The position numbers were made by a program, and so were the translations under genes. DNA of 19,381 nucleotides from CAISIP01 sp031367285 (lineage in GTDB: Bacteria > Pseudomonadota > Gammaproteobacteria > Burkholderiales > Burkholderiaceae_C). The notes beneath the pieces are model-generated. The model was given only the letters and a program-made list of their open reading frames with translations, did not search any database and had not been told where the DNA came from. Location of the stretch: NCBI GenBank assembly GCA_031367285.1, contig JANLPN010000531.1, forward strand, positions 1 to 19,381, read 5' to 3'. Positions 1 through 8,275 of this stretch are shown piece after piece. Each line of letters opens with the position of its first letter. Position 1 is the stretch's first letter.

Positions 1-1416
1 GCTCGCCAGGCCGGTGCCGCGCGTCAGGTTCAGAAACTCGTTCTGGAAGCCGATCAGCCCGCGCGCCGGAATGCGGTATTCCAGCCGGACCCGGCCACGG
101 CCATCCGGCTCCATGGTGAGCAGGTCGCCTTTGCGCAGGCCCAGGGCCTGCATCACGCCGCCCTGGTGGCCTTCTTCGATATCCACCGTGAGCATCTCGA
201 TCGGCTCATGTTTTTCGCCGTTCACCAGCTTGAACACCACACGCGGCTTGGACACCGCGAGTTCGTAGCCTTCACGGCGCATGTTTTCCAGCAGGATGGT
301 CAGGTGCAACTCGCCGCGCCCGCAGACTTCGTAGATACCGTCTTCGTCGGTATCCGTCACGCGCAGCGCCACGTTGGCCTGCAATTCTCGCGTAAGCCGG
401 TCCCGCAGCTGACGGCTGGTGACGAACTTGCCTTCGCGCCCGGCCAGCGGCGAGGTGTTCACGCAAAAGTTCATCGTCAATGTCGGCTCATCAATCTGAA
501 GCATGGGCAGCGGCAAGGGGTTCAACGGGTCGGTCAGCGTGACGCCAATACCTACCTGCTCGATCCCGCTGACCAGCACGATATCGCCCGGCCCGGCTTC
601 GCTGGCGGCGATGCGTTCCAGCCCTTCAAACTTCAAAATCTGCTGTACCCTCGATTTGCTGACCTTGCCGTCTGGGCCCTCCATCACCAGCACCTCCTGG
701 TTGGTGCGGATGGTGCCCTGGCTGATGCGGCCTACGCCGATACGGCCCACGTAGGTAGAGTAGTCGAGCGAGCTCACCTGCAGTTGCAGGGGTGCGGCTG
801 GATCACCCTTGTTGGCGGGTACGTGGGTCAACACCGTGTCAAACAGCGGCGCCAGATCCTTGCCCCACTGTTCTCCGGGTTCGCCCTCTTCCATTGCGGC
901 CCAGCCGTTCAGGCCGGAGGCATACACCACCGGGAAATCAAGCTGTTCTTCACTGGCGCCTAGTTTGTCGAACAGGTCGAACGCCGCGTTGATCACGTAA
1001 TCGGGGCGCGCTCCGGGGCGGTCCACCTTGTTGACCACCACGATGGGCTTGAGACCCAGCGCCAGCGCCTTCTTGGTCACGAAGCGGGTCTGCGGCATCG
1101 GGCCTTCGACCGCGTCGATCAGCAGCATCACGCCGTCCACCATCGACAGGGCACGCTCCACCTCGCCGCCAAAGTCGGCGTGGCCGGGGGTGTCCACAAT
1201 ATTGATGTGGGTGTCCTTCCAGTCCACCGCGCAGTTCTTGGCCAGGATGGTGATGCCGCGCTCCTTTTCCAGGTCGTTGCTGTCCATCACGCGTTCAGCC
1301 ACTTTTTCGTTGGCGCGGAAGGTGCCGCTCTGGCGCAGCAGCATGTCCACCAGCGTGGTCTTGCCATGGTCCACGTGGGCGATGATGGCGATGTTGCGAA
1401 TCTGTTTGTAGCTCAT
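1..1416 (-). CDS. typA: GTPase TypA/BipA, ribosome-associated (C-terminus cut by window edge)
   Basis: This is a translational GTPase of the EF-G/LepA superfamily. It binds ribosomes and is linked to 50S assembly and to growth under cold or stress. Seen in the sequence: translation from the ATG at 1416 gives 472 residues open to position 1. The P-loop AHVDHGKT is at about residues 13-20, DTPGH at 75-79 and NKVD at 129-132. These are followed by a beta-barrel domain 2 and the start of the EF-G-like C-terminal domains. Family members are about 600 residues, so roughly 130 C-terminal residues lie beyond the window. The spacing AHVDHGKTT/DTPGH/NKVD and the N-terminus MSYKQIRNIAIIAHVD are typical of TypA rather than LepA or EF-G. 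It lies 41 bp downstream of truB on the same strand, so it is probably the last or a late cistron of the rimP-nusA-infB-rbfA-truB operon. Confidence 0.97.
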   Translation of the reverse strand, partial: MSYKQIRNIAIIAHVDHGKTTLVDMLLRQSGTFRANEKVAERVMDSNDLEKERGITILAKNCAVDWKDTHINIVDTPGHADFGGEVERALSMVDGVMLLIDAVEGPMPQTRFVTKKALALGLKPIVVVNKVDRPGARPDYVINAAFDLFDKLGASEEQLDFPVVYASGLNGWAAMEEGEPGEQWGKDLAPLFDTVLTHVPANKGDPAAPLQLQVSSLDYSTYVGRIGVGRISQGTIRTNQEVLVMEGPDGKVSKSRVQQILKFEGLERIAASEAGPGDIVLVSGIEQVGIGVTLTDPLNPLPLPMLQIDEPTLTMNFCVNTSPLAGREGKFVTSRQLRDRLTRELQANVALRVTDTDEDGIYEVCGRGELHLTILLENMRREGYELAVSKPRVVFKLVNGEKHEPIEMLTVDIEEGHQGGVMQALGLRKGDLLTMEPDGRGRVRLEYRIPARGLIGFQNEFLNLTRGTGLAS

Positions 1417-1457
1417 GGTTCTCTTTCTGAAATCTGTCGTGCCCCGGGTCCACCGCT

Positions 1458-2423
1458 TCAATGGCCGACCAGGGACTGCTGTATCTCTATCGGGCTCAGC
1501 AGGCGCCCGGGAATCAACTCACCGGCACACACATGGGCGGTGCCCAGCAAGGCCCGTGGCTGCTCGCCGTATACGGCTATCTGCCCCGCGTCCGGCCACG
1601 GGCCGCGCCGTCGCAACCCGCTCAAAAACCGCCCTGCGTCTTCACGCCCCAGCGTCACCGCCGTGTGTTCGTCCAGCAGTGCGTCCACCGGCAACAGGCA
1701 AGCCAGGCGCCGGGCCTCGGTCATGGCTTGAAACTGCTCAAGGCCGACGCACCGCGCCACGCCAAACCCGCCCGTCGCGATGCGCCGCAGAGCTATCAGA
1801 TGTGCGCCGCAACCCAAGGCTTCGCCGATGTCCTGTGCCAGCGTGCGGATGTAGGTGCCCTTGCTGCACTTGACCACCATGCGCAGTGCTTGGTGCCCGC
1901 CATTGCCCTGTTCCAGCGCCATCGTCAATGCATGGATCGTTACGCTGCGCTCCTGGCGTTCCACGTCAATTCCGGCCCGCGCGTATTCGTACAGGGGTTT
2001 GCCATCTTTCTTCAAGGCGCTGTACATGGGCGGGAGCTGCCGGATAGCCCCCACAAAGCGCACATGGACCCGGTCGATATCCTCTTGCGTGGCGCTGACC
2101 GCGCGCTCCGCCACCACCACCCCTTCGGCATCGCCGGTATCGGTCGTCTGCCCCAGCCGCGCCACAGCCTCGTAGGTCTTGTCGGCATCGAGCTGCAATT
2201 GGCTGAACTTGGTGGCCGCGCCAAAACACAAAGGCAGTACACCCGTGGCCAATGGATCCAGCGTGCCGGTATGGCCCGCTTTCTCGGCGCGCAGCAGCCA
2301 CTTGGCCTTCTGCAAGGCGTCGTTGCTGGAAAGCCCCAGCGGCTTGTCCAGCAGCAACACCCCATGTACCGGGCGCCGGGTAACGCGAACGCGGTCCGGG
2401 GCTGATTCCAATTGTTTGACCAT
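1458..2423 (-). CDS. truB: tRNA pseudouridine(55) synthase TruB
   Basis: This enzyme isomerises U55 to pseudouridine in the T-loop of elongator tRNAs. The protein of 321 residues has the TruB/Cbf5 catalytic motif GHTGTLDPLATG at about residues 50-61. The nucleophilic aspartate is D56 and the upstream conserved motif is LLLDKPLG at 23-30. The C-terminus is the small TruB_C/PUA-like region. I chose the ATG at 2423. An in-frame TTG at 2450 would add nine residues, but both candidates lie inside a short inverted-repeat element (2398-2470). The first residues (MVKQLES) are therefore encoded by that element and do not look like the usual TruB N-terminus, which starts close to the conserved R-R-x-V/L-H-G stretch. 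The gene sits downstream of rbfA (stop at 2478) and upstream of typA in the translation operon. Function is certain; the start is less so. Confidence 0.96.
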   Translation of the reverse strand: MVKQLESAPDRVRVTRRPVHGVLLLDKPLGLSSNDALQKAKWLLRAEKAGHTGTLDPLATGVLPLCFGAATKFSQLQLDADKTYEAVARLGQTTDTGDAEGVVVAERAVSATQEDIDRVHVRFVGAIRQLPPMYSALKKDGKPLYEYARAGIDVERQERSVTIHALTMALEQGNGGHQALRMVVKCSKGTYIRTLAQDIGEALGCGAHLIALRRIATGGFGVARCVGLEQFQAMTEARRLACLLPVDALLDEHTAVTLGREDAGRFLSGLRRRGPWPDAGQIAVYGEQPRALLGTAHVCAGELIPGRLLSPIEIQQSLVGH

Positions 2424-2470
2424 AAGCTGCCTGTGGTGGCCAGCTAACAATCGAATTGGAATCTGACCCC
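2398..2470. repeat. 73-bp inverted-repeat (MITE/REP-like) element at the rbfA/truB junction
   Basis: The arms GATTCCAATT (2404-2413) and AATTGGAATC (2454-2463) are a perfect 10-bp inverted repeat. Extended outward, GGGG at 2398-2401 matches CCCC at 2467-2470, with a 1-nt length difference between the arms. The ends thus read GGGGCTGATTCCAATT and, on the other strand, GGGGTCAGATTCCAATT. The element starts 7 nt after the rbfA stop codon and ends inside truB codons. Termini of the form GGGGTCAGA...CCAATT resemble short palindromic elements associated with IS200-like REP transposases in proteobacteria. That family assignment is from memory and unverified. Confidence 0.6.
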
Positions 2471-2477
2471 GTCTTAT

Positions 2478-2852
2478 TCAGTCCTCATCCTTGGAGCGCG
2501 AGGCCACCGCCTGTGCGATCAGCGCATTCATGTCCGCGGCACGCTCCGTGGTGCGGTCAAACAGGAAATGCAGTGTTGGCACAGTGTGGATATGCAGTCG
2601 CTTGAACAGCCCGGCACGCAGGAAACCCGCCGCCTGCGTCAACCCGGCCTGGGTCTCCACCGGGTCGCCTTTGAGCAAGCTGAAAAATACCTTGGCGTGC
2701 GCATAATCCGGCGTCACCTCCACCGCCTGTATCGTCACCATCCCCACCCGCGGGTCCTTCAGCTCGCGCGCGATCAACTCCGTCAGATCCCGCTGGATCT
2801 GATCGGCGACCTTGAAGGCCCGGTTGGGAGTAGCGGATTTTCGTGCAGGCAT
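2478..2852 (-). CDS. rbfA: 30S ribosome-binding factor A
   Basis: RbfA is a small KH-like protein that binds the 30S subunit and assists 16S rRNA 5'-end maturation, notably in the cold. The 124-residue product has the family's usual length. Its recognisable features are R-A-F-K-V-A-D-Q-I-Q-R near the N-terminus, then LKDPRVGMVTI at about 32-42, and VEVTPDYAHAKVFFS at about 44-58. The conserved HTVPTLHFLFD with the following acidic/Ala helix is near the C-terminus. The start at 2852 has no clear Shine-Dalgarno sequence directly upstream, which is notable because an 81-bp palindromic element fills most of the infB-rbfA gap. It lies between infB and truB, the standard order in proteobacteria. 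Translation may partly depend on the structure of this leader, which is an inference. Confidence 0.96.
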   Translation of the reverse strand: MPARKSATPNRAFKVADQIQRDLTELIARELKDPRVGMVTIQAVEVTPDYAHAKVFFSLLKGDPVETQAGLTQAAGFLRAGLFKRLHIHTVPTLHFLFDRTTERAADMNALIAQAVASRSKDED

Positions 2853-2881
2853 AAAGACAGAAGCGTTTCCAGATTGACGAG

Positions 2882-2962
2882 ATGGGGTTCAGTGCTAGGC
2901 GCGCCGCCGCAGACAGTACCTTAAGGTACGGCAAGGCGGCGCAACGACGCAATGGACCCCAT
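2882..2962. repeat. 81-bp nested palindromic element between infB and rbfA
   Basis: Three nested inverted repeats share one centre. The core GTACCTTAAGGTAC (2916-2929) is a perfect 14-bp palindrome. The middle arms GCGCCGCC (2901-2908) and GGCGGCGC (2935-2942) are perfect 8-bp arms. The outer arms ATGGGGTTCA (2882-2891) and TGGACCCCAT (2953-2962) match at 9 of 10 positions. It begins 8 nt after the infB stop codon. It encodes nothing and would form a large cruciform in DNA or a hairpin in mRNA. I judge it a dispersed intergenic repeat rather than a plain terminator, because there is no U-tract. Confidence 0.75.
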
Positions 2963-2970
2963 ATCGTCGA

Positions 2971-5856
2971 TCAGAGAGTACGGGCTACTTCGCGGATTTC
3001 GAAGAACTCTAATACATCGTTTTCCTGGATGTCGTTGTAGTTCTTGATGTTCAGGCCGCATTCGAAGCCTTCCTTGACCTCACGCACATCGTCCTTGAAA
3101 CGCTTGAGCGACTCAAGCTCACCAGTGAAGATGACCACGTTGTCGCGCAGCAGCCGCAGGCGTGCCGTGCGTTTGACCAGACCGCTGGTAACCATGCAGC
3201 CGGCGATGGAGCCGATCTTGCTGACTTTGAACACCTGGCGAATGTCGGCGGTGCCCAGAATCTCCTCCTTCTTGTCGGGCGTCAACATACCGGACATGGC
3301 CGCCTTGAGCTCGTCCACCGCGTCGTAAATTATGTTGTAGTAGCGGATATCCACACCATTGTTTTCGGCCAGCTTGCGCGCGCCAGCGTCGGCCCGCGTG
3401 TTGAACCCGATGATGACCGCCTTGGAGGCGATCGCCAGGTTGACATCCGACTCGCTGATGCCACCCACGGCGGTGTACACCAGTTGCACCTTGACCTCGT
3501 CGGTGGACAGCTTGAGCAGGCTTTGCGCGAGCGCTTCCTGCGAACCCTGCACATCGGCCTTGACGATGATTGGCACCAACTTGACTTCGCCGGCGGAGAT
3601 GTCGGTAAACATGTTCTCCAGCTTGGCCGCCTGCTGTTTGGCAAGTTTGGTATTGCGGAATTTGCCGGCGCGGTAGGTGGCGATCTCGCGCGCCCGGCGT
3701 TCGTCCGGCAGCACCATGAACTCGTCGCCAGCCTGGGGCACTTCGGTCAATCCCTGGATCTCTACCGGTATCGACGGGCCGGCGGCCTTGATGGGTTTGC
3801 CGTTTTCGTCGAGCATGGCACGCACGCGGCCATAGGTGGAGCCGGCCAGTACGATATCGCCGGTCTTGAGGGTGCCGGACTGGATCAGCACGGTCGCCAC
3901 CGGACCCCGGCCCTTGTCAAGCTGTGCCTCGATCACCAGGCCCTTGGCCATGGAATCCACCGGGGCTCTGAGTTCCAGCACCTCGGCCTGCAGCAGCACC
4001 TGCTCCAGCAAGGCATCCACACCCTCGCCGGTCTTGGCCGACACCGAAACAAATGGCGAGCTGCCACCGAATTCTTCCGGGATCACCTCCTCAACCACCA
4101 GCTCATTCTTGACGCGCTCGGGGTTGGCATCGGGTTTGTCGATCTTGTTGATCGCCACCACGATCGGGACGCCGGCCGCCTTGGCGTGTTTGATCGCCTC
4201 ACGGGTTTGCGGCATCACGCCGTCGTCCGCGGCCACGACAAGAATCACAATGTCGGTCGCCTTGGCGCCGCGCGCACGCATGGCCGTAAATGCCTCGTGG
4301 CCCGGGGTGTCCAGGAACGACACCATGCCGCGCGGTGTCTGCACGTGGTAGGCGCCAATATGCTGGGTGATACCACCCGCTTCACCCGCTGCCACCTTGG
4401 CGGTACGAATGTAGTCCAGCAGCGAGGTCTTGCCGTGGTCCACGTGGCCCATGACGGTGACCACGGGCGCGCGCGGCAGGAATTCGGACTCCTGCTGCGC
4501 CACTTCGTCGTCGGTGAACGCTTCCGGGTCGTCCAGCGCGGCAACAATGGCTTTGTGCCCCATTTCCTCCACCAGGATCATGGCCGTGTCCTGGTCCAGG
4601 GGCTGGTTGATGGTGACCATCTGGCCAAGCTTCATGAGGTGTTTGATCACCTCCGACGCCTTGACGGCCATCTTGTGCGCCAACTCGGCCACCGTAATGG
4701 TCTCCGGCACATGAACCTCGAAAATGCGCGCCTCCACCGGAACTGCCTGCACATGTTCCTCGCGGTCCCGGTCATTGCCGCGCCGTCCCCGCGGACCACC
4801 ACGCCAGTTACCGCGCCCCGCGCCCGCACCGGTGTCGCCACGGGTCGGAATAGCCTTCTTCTTGGCCGGGTCTCCGGCCCAGCTGCTGGAGAGCTTGGCC
4901 GACTTGACTTCCTTGCCTGTTCCCGGTCCGGCGCCATTGCCGGTGGATGCACCTGCGCCCGGCTTGGGCCTGGCCACCACACTGCCGGCAGCCGGTTTGT
5001 GCAACGTGCCTTTTACTCCGGCCTTGGCCGCATCCGCGGCGGCCTTGGCCACCGGTTTGACCTCTTCCGGCTTCTTCGCCACCAGCACCTTCTTGCTCGG
5101 TGTTGCCATCATGTTGCGGATGGCGGCAGCCTCGGCTTCCGCCTTGCGACGGCGATTGCCCAGATCGGCGGCACGTGCCACCTCTTCGTCCGCGCGCGCC
5201 TTCGACTCGGCTGCCACCTTTTGCTTGGCATCCGCCTGGGACTTGGCCAGTGCCGTCGCCGCCGCCTCATCCTGGGCACGGTCGTCCACCACATTGTCAG
5301 AAACTTCGGCCAGTGCCTTGCTTTGAACCGTCGCAGCCGCGGCCGCCGCTTCCGCCACGGCCCGGGCACGCGCTTCCTGCTCCTGGCGCTGTAAACGCTT
5401 CTGGGCCAGTTCCTCTTCCTGGCGACGGATCAGCTCCGCCTGCCGACGCGCCTCTTCTTCGCGCCGCGCCAATTCAGCATGGTCGATTAACGGCACTGCC
5501 AGGGCGGATTGCTCAAGCTCGGGCGCTGGGCTTTCGACCTGAATATCGGCGCCCTCTTCACGCCGTACAAAAGTGCGCTGCTTGCGCTTCTCGACCACGA
5601 TCGTACGGACTTTGCCGGTGGAATCGGCCTGTTTGATTTCACTGGTCGACTTCTTGACCAGAGTGATCTTCTTGCGCTCCGCGGTAGCGGTGCCGTGGCT
5701 GGCGTGCAGATAATTCAACAAGCTGTGCTTGTCAGCGTCGGTGAGCGTGTCGGCGGGGGCTGACTTGCGCACTCCGGCCGCCGCGAGCTGTTCAAGCAGC
5801 GTAGCGGTTGATTTCTTGAGTTCGGTTGCAAACTCGGCGACTGTCGTACTGGACAT
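2971..5856 (-). CDS. infB: Translation initiation factor IF-2
   Basis: IF-2 is the GTPase that brings fMet-tRNA to the 30S subunit and promotes subunit joining. The 961-residue product starts with a small IF2_N domain (about 1-55). A long Ala/Lys/Glu/Gln-rich, probably coiled-coil linker follows (about 125-260), then a Gly/Arg-rich stretch (around 330-365) and a second IF2_N domain (about 385-440). The G domain follows with GHVDHGKT at 470-477, DTPGH at 516-520 and NKID at 570-573. Domains II, III and C2 run to the end. The start ATG at 5856 has AAGGT upstream as a modest ribosome binding site. It lies 80 bp downstream of nusA and upstream of rbfA. Length is in the upper part of the range for beta- and gammaproteobacterial IF-2; the variable linker accounts for this. 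No missing G-motif residues were seen. Confidence 0.98.
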   Translation of the reverse strand: MSSTTVAEFATELKKSTATLLEQLAAAGVRKSAPADTLTDADKHSLLNYLHASHGTATAERKKITLVKKSTSEIKQADSTGKVRTIVVEKRKQRTFVRREEGADIQVESPAPELEQSALAVPLIDHAELARREEEARRQAELIRRQEEELAQKRLQRQEQEARARAVAEAAAAAATVQSKALAEVSDNVVDDRAQDEAAATALAKSQADAKQKVAAESKARADEEVARAADLGNRRRKAEAEAAAIRNMMATPSKKVLVAKKPEEVKPVAKAAADAAKAGVKGTLHKPAAGSVVARPKPGAGASTGNGAGPGTGKEVKSAKLSSSWAGDPAKKKAIPTRGDTGAGAGRGNWRGGPRGRRGNDRDREEHVQAVPVEARIFEVHVPETITVAELAHKMAVKASEVIKHLMKLGQMVTINQPLDQDTAMILVEEMGHKAIVAALDDPEAFTDDEVAQQESEFLPRAPVVTVMGHVDHGKTSLLDYIRTAKVAAGEAGGITQHIGAYHVQTPRGMVSFLDTPGHEAFTAMRARGAKATDIVILVVAADDGVMPQTREAIKHAKAAGVPIVVAINKIDKPDANPERVKNELVVEEVIPEEFGGSSPFVSVSAKTGEGVDALLEQVLLQAEVLELRAPVDSMAKGLVIEAQLDKGRGPVATVLIQSGTLKTGDIVLAGSTYGRVRAMLDENGKPIKAAGPSIPVEIQGLTEVPQAGDEFMVLPDERRAREIATYRAGKFRNTKLAKQQAAKLENMFTDISAGEVKLVPIIVKADVQGSQEALAQSLLKLSTDEVKVQLVYTAVGGISESDVNLAIASKAVIIGFNTRADAGARKLAENNGVDIRYYNIIYDAVDELKAAMSGMLTPDKKEEILGTADIRQVFKVSKIGSIAGCMVTSGLVKRTARLRLLRDNVVIFTGELESLKRFKDDVREVKEGFECGLNIKNYNDIQENDVLEFFEIREVARTL

Positions 5857-5936
5857 TTGTTGTGCTACCTTTAGTTCGGTATAACAAGCCCTGCGGGCAA
5901 TTGTTAGCCATCACTGAAATTTTGTTTGCATGACCA

Positions 5937-7433
5937 TCACTCTTGGGAAGTGGCCTCATTGGCAAACCAATGCTCGCGCGCTTTCATGATCAGGGTCTTG
6001 GCTTCGTCCTCGGACTGGCCGGTGATTTCCGTCAGCTCGTCCACGGCCAGATCGGCCAGGTCGTCACGGGAGTGGATGCCGCTGTCCGCAAGCTTGCCGA
6101 TCAGATCCAGGGTGAGCCCGTCCAGTGAGCGCAGGTCCTGGGAAACTTCGTCAACACTTTCCTCATGCGCGATCTCCATCGTCAGCAAGGCGTCTTTGGC
6201 GCGCGTGCGCAATTCGTTGACGGTGTCTTCATCGAAACTCTCGATTTCCAGCATTTCCTGCAAGGGCACGTAAGCCACTTCTTCCAGACTGGTAAAACCC
6301 TCGGCGATCAGGATATCGGCAATTTCTTCGTCAACATCGAGTTTCTCCATGAACAGCTTGCGACCCGAATCGGTCTCGGTGGCCTGCTTCTGGGCCGACT
6401 CGGCGGCATCCATGATGTTGATCTTCCAGCCCGTCAGATCGGACGCCAGACGCACGTTCTGCCCACCGCGGCCAATCGCTATCGCCAGGTTCTCCTCGTC
6501 CACCACCACGTCCATGGCATGGCGTTCTTCGTCCACCACAATCGACGAGACGTTGGCCGGTGCCAGGGCACCGATTACAAACTGCGCCGGGTCTTCACTC
6601 CACAACACGATATCGACCCGCTCGCCGGCGAGTTCGTTGGTGACGCCATTGACACGGGTGCCGCGAACCCCCACGCAGGTACCGATCGGATCAACGCGTT
6701 TGTCATGCGACAACACGGCGATCTTGGCGCGCGAGCCAGGGTCACGGGCACACGACTTGATCTCTAGCAGGCCTTGCTCGATCTCTGGCACTTCGGTTCG
6801 GAATAATTCGATCATGAACTCCGGCGCCGAACGCGACAAAATTATCGGGGCACCGCGCAAGGTCAGGTCCACTTCCATGATCATGGCGCGCACCCGATCA
6901 CCGGAGCGCAGGTTTTCCTTGGGGATCATTTCGCCGCGGCGCAAACGGCCTTCGACACGCCCGCTCTCGACGATGATGTCGCCCTTGTCCATGCGCTTGA
7001 CGGTGCCGACAAAAATCTTGTCGCCGCGCGACATGAAATCGTTGAGCAGCATTTCACGCTCGGCATCGCGAATTCTCTGCAATATCACCTGCTTGGCCGC
7101 CATCGCTCCAATACGGCCAATCGGCACCGACGCCACCGCTTCTTCTATGTGTTCGTCGACCTCGATGTCGGCAATCTGATCGCGTGCTTCAAACAGCAAA
7201 ATCTCCTGGTCGGGTAACTGCAGTCCGGCCTCGTCGGGTACCACGTGCCAACGCCGGAAGGTTTCGTAATTGCCACTGTCGCGATCAACGGCGACACGTA
7301 TGTCCACGTCGCCCTGGTACAACTTTTTGGTGGCCTGCGCCAGCGCCGCCTCGACGGCCGCGAAGACCACATCACGCTCCACGCTCTTTTCACGTGAGAT
7401 GGCGTCCACCAACATCAACATTTCGCGATTCAT
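5937..7433 (-). CDS. nusA: Transcription termination/antitermination factor NusA
   Basis: NusA binds RNA polymerase and nascent RNA, modulating pausing, intrinsic termination and antitermination, and couples to rRNA synthesis. The 498-residue product has the N-terminal RNAP-binding domain (about 1-125) and an S1 domain (about 135-200). KH1 carries DPIGTCVGVRG at 248-258 and KH2 carries AIGRGGQNVRLA at 319-330. Two helix-hairpin-helix-like acidic repeats follow at about 365-425 and 440-490. Having two C-terminal repeats is the proteobacterial form that contacts the RNAP alpha subunit and NusG. The ATG at 7433 is preceded by AGGAGAG at good spacing, which fixes the start. The gene is 47 bp downstream of rimP and upstream of infB, the conserved order. 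Confidence 0.98.
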   Translation of the reverse strand: MNREMLMLVDAISREKSVERDVVFAAVEAALAQATKKLYQGDVDIRVAVDRDSGNYETFRRWHVVPDEAGLQLPDQEILLFEARDQIADIEVDEHIEEAVASVPIGRIGAMAAKQVILQRIRDAEREMLLNDFMSRGDKIFVGTVKRMDKGDIIVESGRVEGRLRRGEMIPKENLRSGDRVRAMIMEVDLTLRGAPIILSRSAPEFMIELFRTEVPEIEQGLLEIKSCARDPGSRAKIAVLSHDKRVDPIGTCVGVRGTRVNGVTNELAGERVDIVLWSEDPAQFVIGALAPANVSSIVVDEERHAMDVVVDEENLAIAIGRGGQNVRLASDLTGWKINIMDAAESAQKQATETDSGRKLFMEKLDVDEEIADILIAEGFTSLEEVAYVPLQEMLEIESFDEDTVNELRTRAKDALLTMEIAHEESVDEVSQDLRSLDGLTLDLIGKLADSGIHSRDDLADLAVDELTEITGQSEDEAKTLIMKAREHWFANEATSQE

Positions 7434-7480
7434 GCCATTACTCTCCTAAAAGATACCCCGACCAATGGACCCGGCCCGCT

Positions 7481-8095
7481 TCAAACTTTGCCGGTCTGCG
7501 CAGGCGCCGCGGCGCCACGCCCCTTGAAACTCACGATAGGCGCCAACCGCGCCTCACGCACTTCGTCGAGCGAAAACCCCAGCACGTGTAATGGCGCGGC
7601 TTGTCGCTTCTTGCTCACGCGCTGACCCGGCTTGACCTCGGGCGCGTCGCTCCACACGATCTGCCACTGCTGCGCCACGCCGGGCGCCGAGACGCTGCGC
7701 TCCAGCATGCCGCGAAACTTCTTGCGGTTGGCATTAACCTGCCCCTGCGCCGCCGCCCCGACGGCTGCTTTCAGCGTGATGTCCACCATCGCGCCGGCAA
7801 AACGCTCGAAATCCCGCTGATCCCGTAACGGGCGGTCAATGCCGGGGGATGACACCTCCAGCCGCTTGTATTCCACCGCGTCCACTTCCAGCGCAAACTG
7901 CAGCTGGCGCGTGACCTTCTCGCAATCTTCAACCGTTACAAACTGGTCGCTGCCGCCACTCGCGGGGATTGCGGCCGGCGGGGTCCAAGGCAGGTCAATC
8001 GTTATGCGCAGCAGACCACCCGCCGAGCGCTCGATTTCAACGAGTTCATAACCCAGGCCAGTTACCGTCTGTTCAACAATCTGCTGCAACGCCAC
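7481..8095 (-). CDS. rimP: Ribosome maturation factor RimP (GTG start)
   Basis: RimP assists 30S subunit maturation. The frame stays open upstream to 8266, but that extension runs through an intrinsic terminator and is rich in Phe/Trp/Arg residues unlike any RimP. I therefore place the start at the GTG at 8095, with GGGGA about 10 nt upstream. This gives 204 residues beginning with M/V-A-L-Q-Q-I-V-E-Q, matching the usual family start. The conserved motif SSPGIDRPL is at about 82-90. The N-terminal alpha/beta domain (LGYELVEIE) precedes it and the SH3-like C-terminal domain follows. It is the first gene of the rimP-nusA-infB operon, separated from the upstream ABC operon by a terminator. Unlike in enterobacteria, there is no initiator tRNA gene (metY) just upstream. 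Confidence 0.93.
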   Translation of the reverse strand: MALQQIVEQTVTGLGYELVEIERSAGGLLRITIDLPWTPPAAIPASGGSDQFVTVEDCEKVTRQLQFALEVDAVEYKRLEVSSPGIDRPLRDQRDFERFAGAMVDITLKAAVGAAAQGQVNANRKKFRGMLERSVSAPGVAQQWQIVWSDAPEVKPGQRVSKKRQAAPLHVLGFSLDEVREARLAPIVSFKGRGAAAPAQTGKV

Positions 8096-8160
8096 CTGAT
8101 TCGAATCCCCAAACTCATCTTTGCCTACCGCCGTCCCAAAGACGAACCAAAAAACGTTTG

Positions 8161-8198
8161 ACCAAAAAAAACGGGCGGTAGAAACCCGCCCGTTTGGT
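8161..8198 (-). terminator. Rho-independent terminator of the yejABEF operon
   Basis: A perfect 10-bp stem, AAACGGGCGG (8169-8178) and CCGCCCGTTT (8186-8195), flanks a 7-nt loop. Read on the minus strand it is followed by a run of eight U residues (A-run at 8164-8171). The polarity fits termination of minus-strand transcription leaving the ABC transporter operon (last stop at 8276) before rimP. In the plus direction the T-run is only three, so it is essentially one-way. The rimP promoter should lie between here and 8095; I see no convincing -35/-10 pair in that stretch. Confidence 0.88.
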
Positions 8199-8275
8199 CG
8201 TGAAGCACTGATTCTAGCGCAAAAATCCCCACAAAGTGTTGTCAAGTACCTTGATTTTGCTGCCAAAGGTGGCGA

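Noticed and set aside
3484..5394. 636-codon open frame on the plus strand
   Set aside because: It lies entirely antisense to infB. Its His/Leu/Gly-rich composition is what high-G+C antisense frames give, and infB is certain.
4800..5480. Possible repeat array in the Ala/Lys/Glu-rich part of infB
   Set aside because: It is the normal low-complexity linker of IF-2, with no regular repeat unit or spacer structure.
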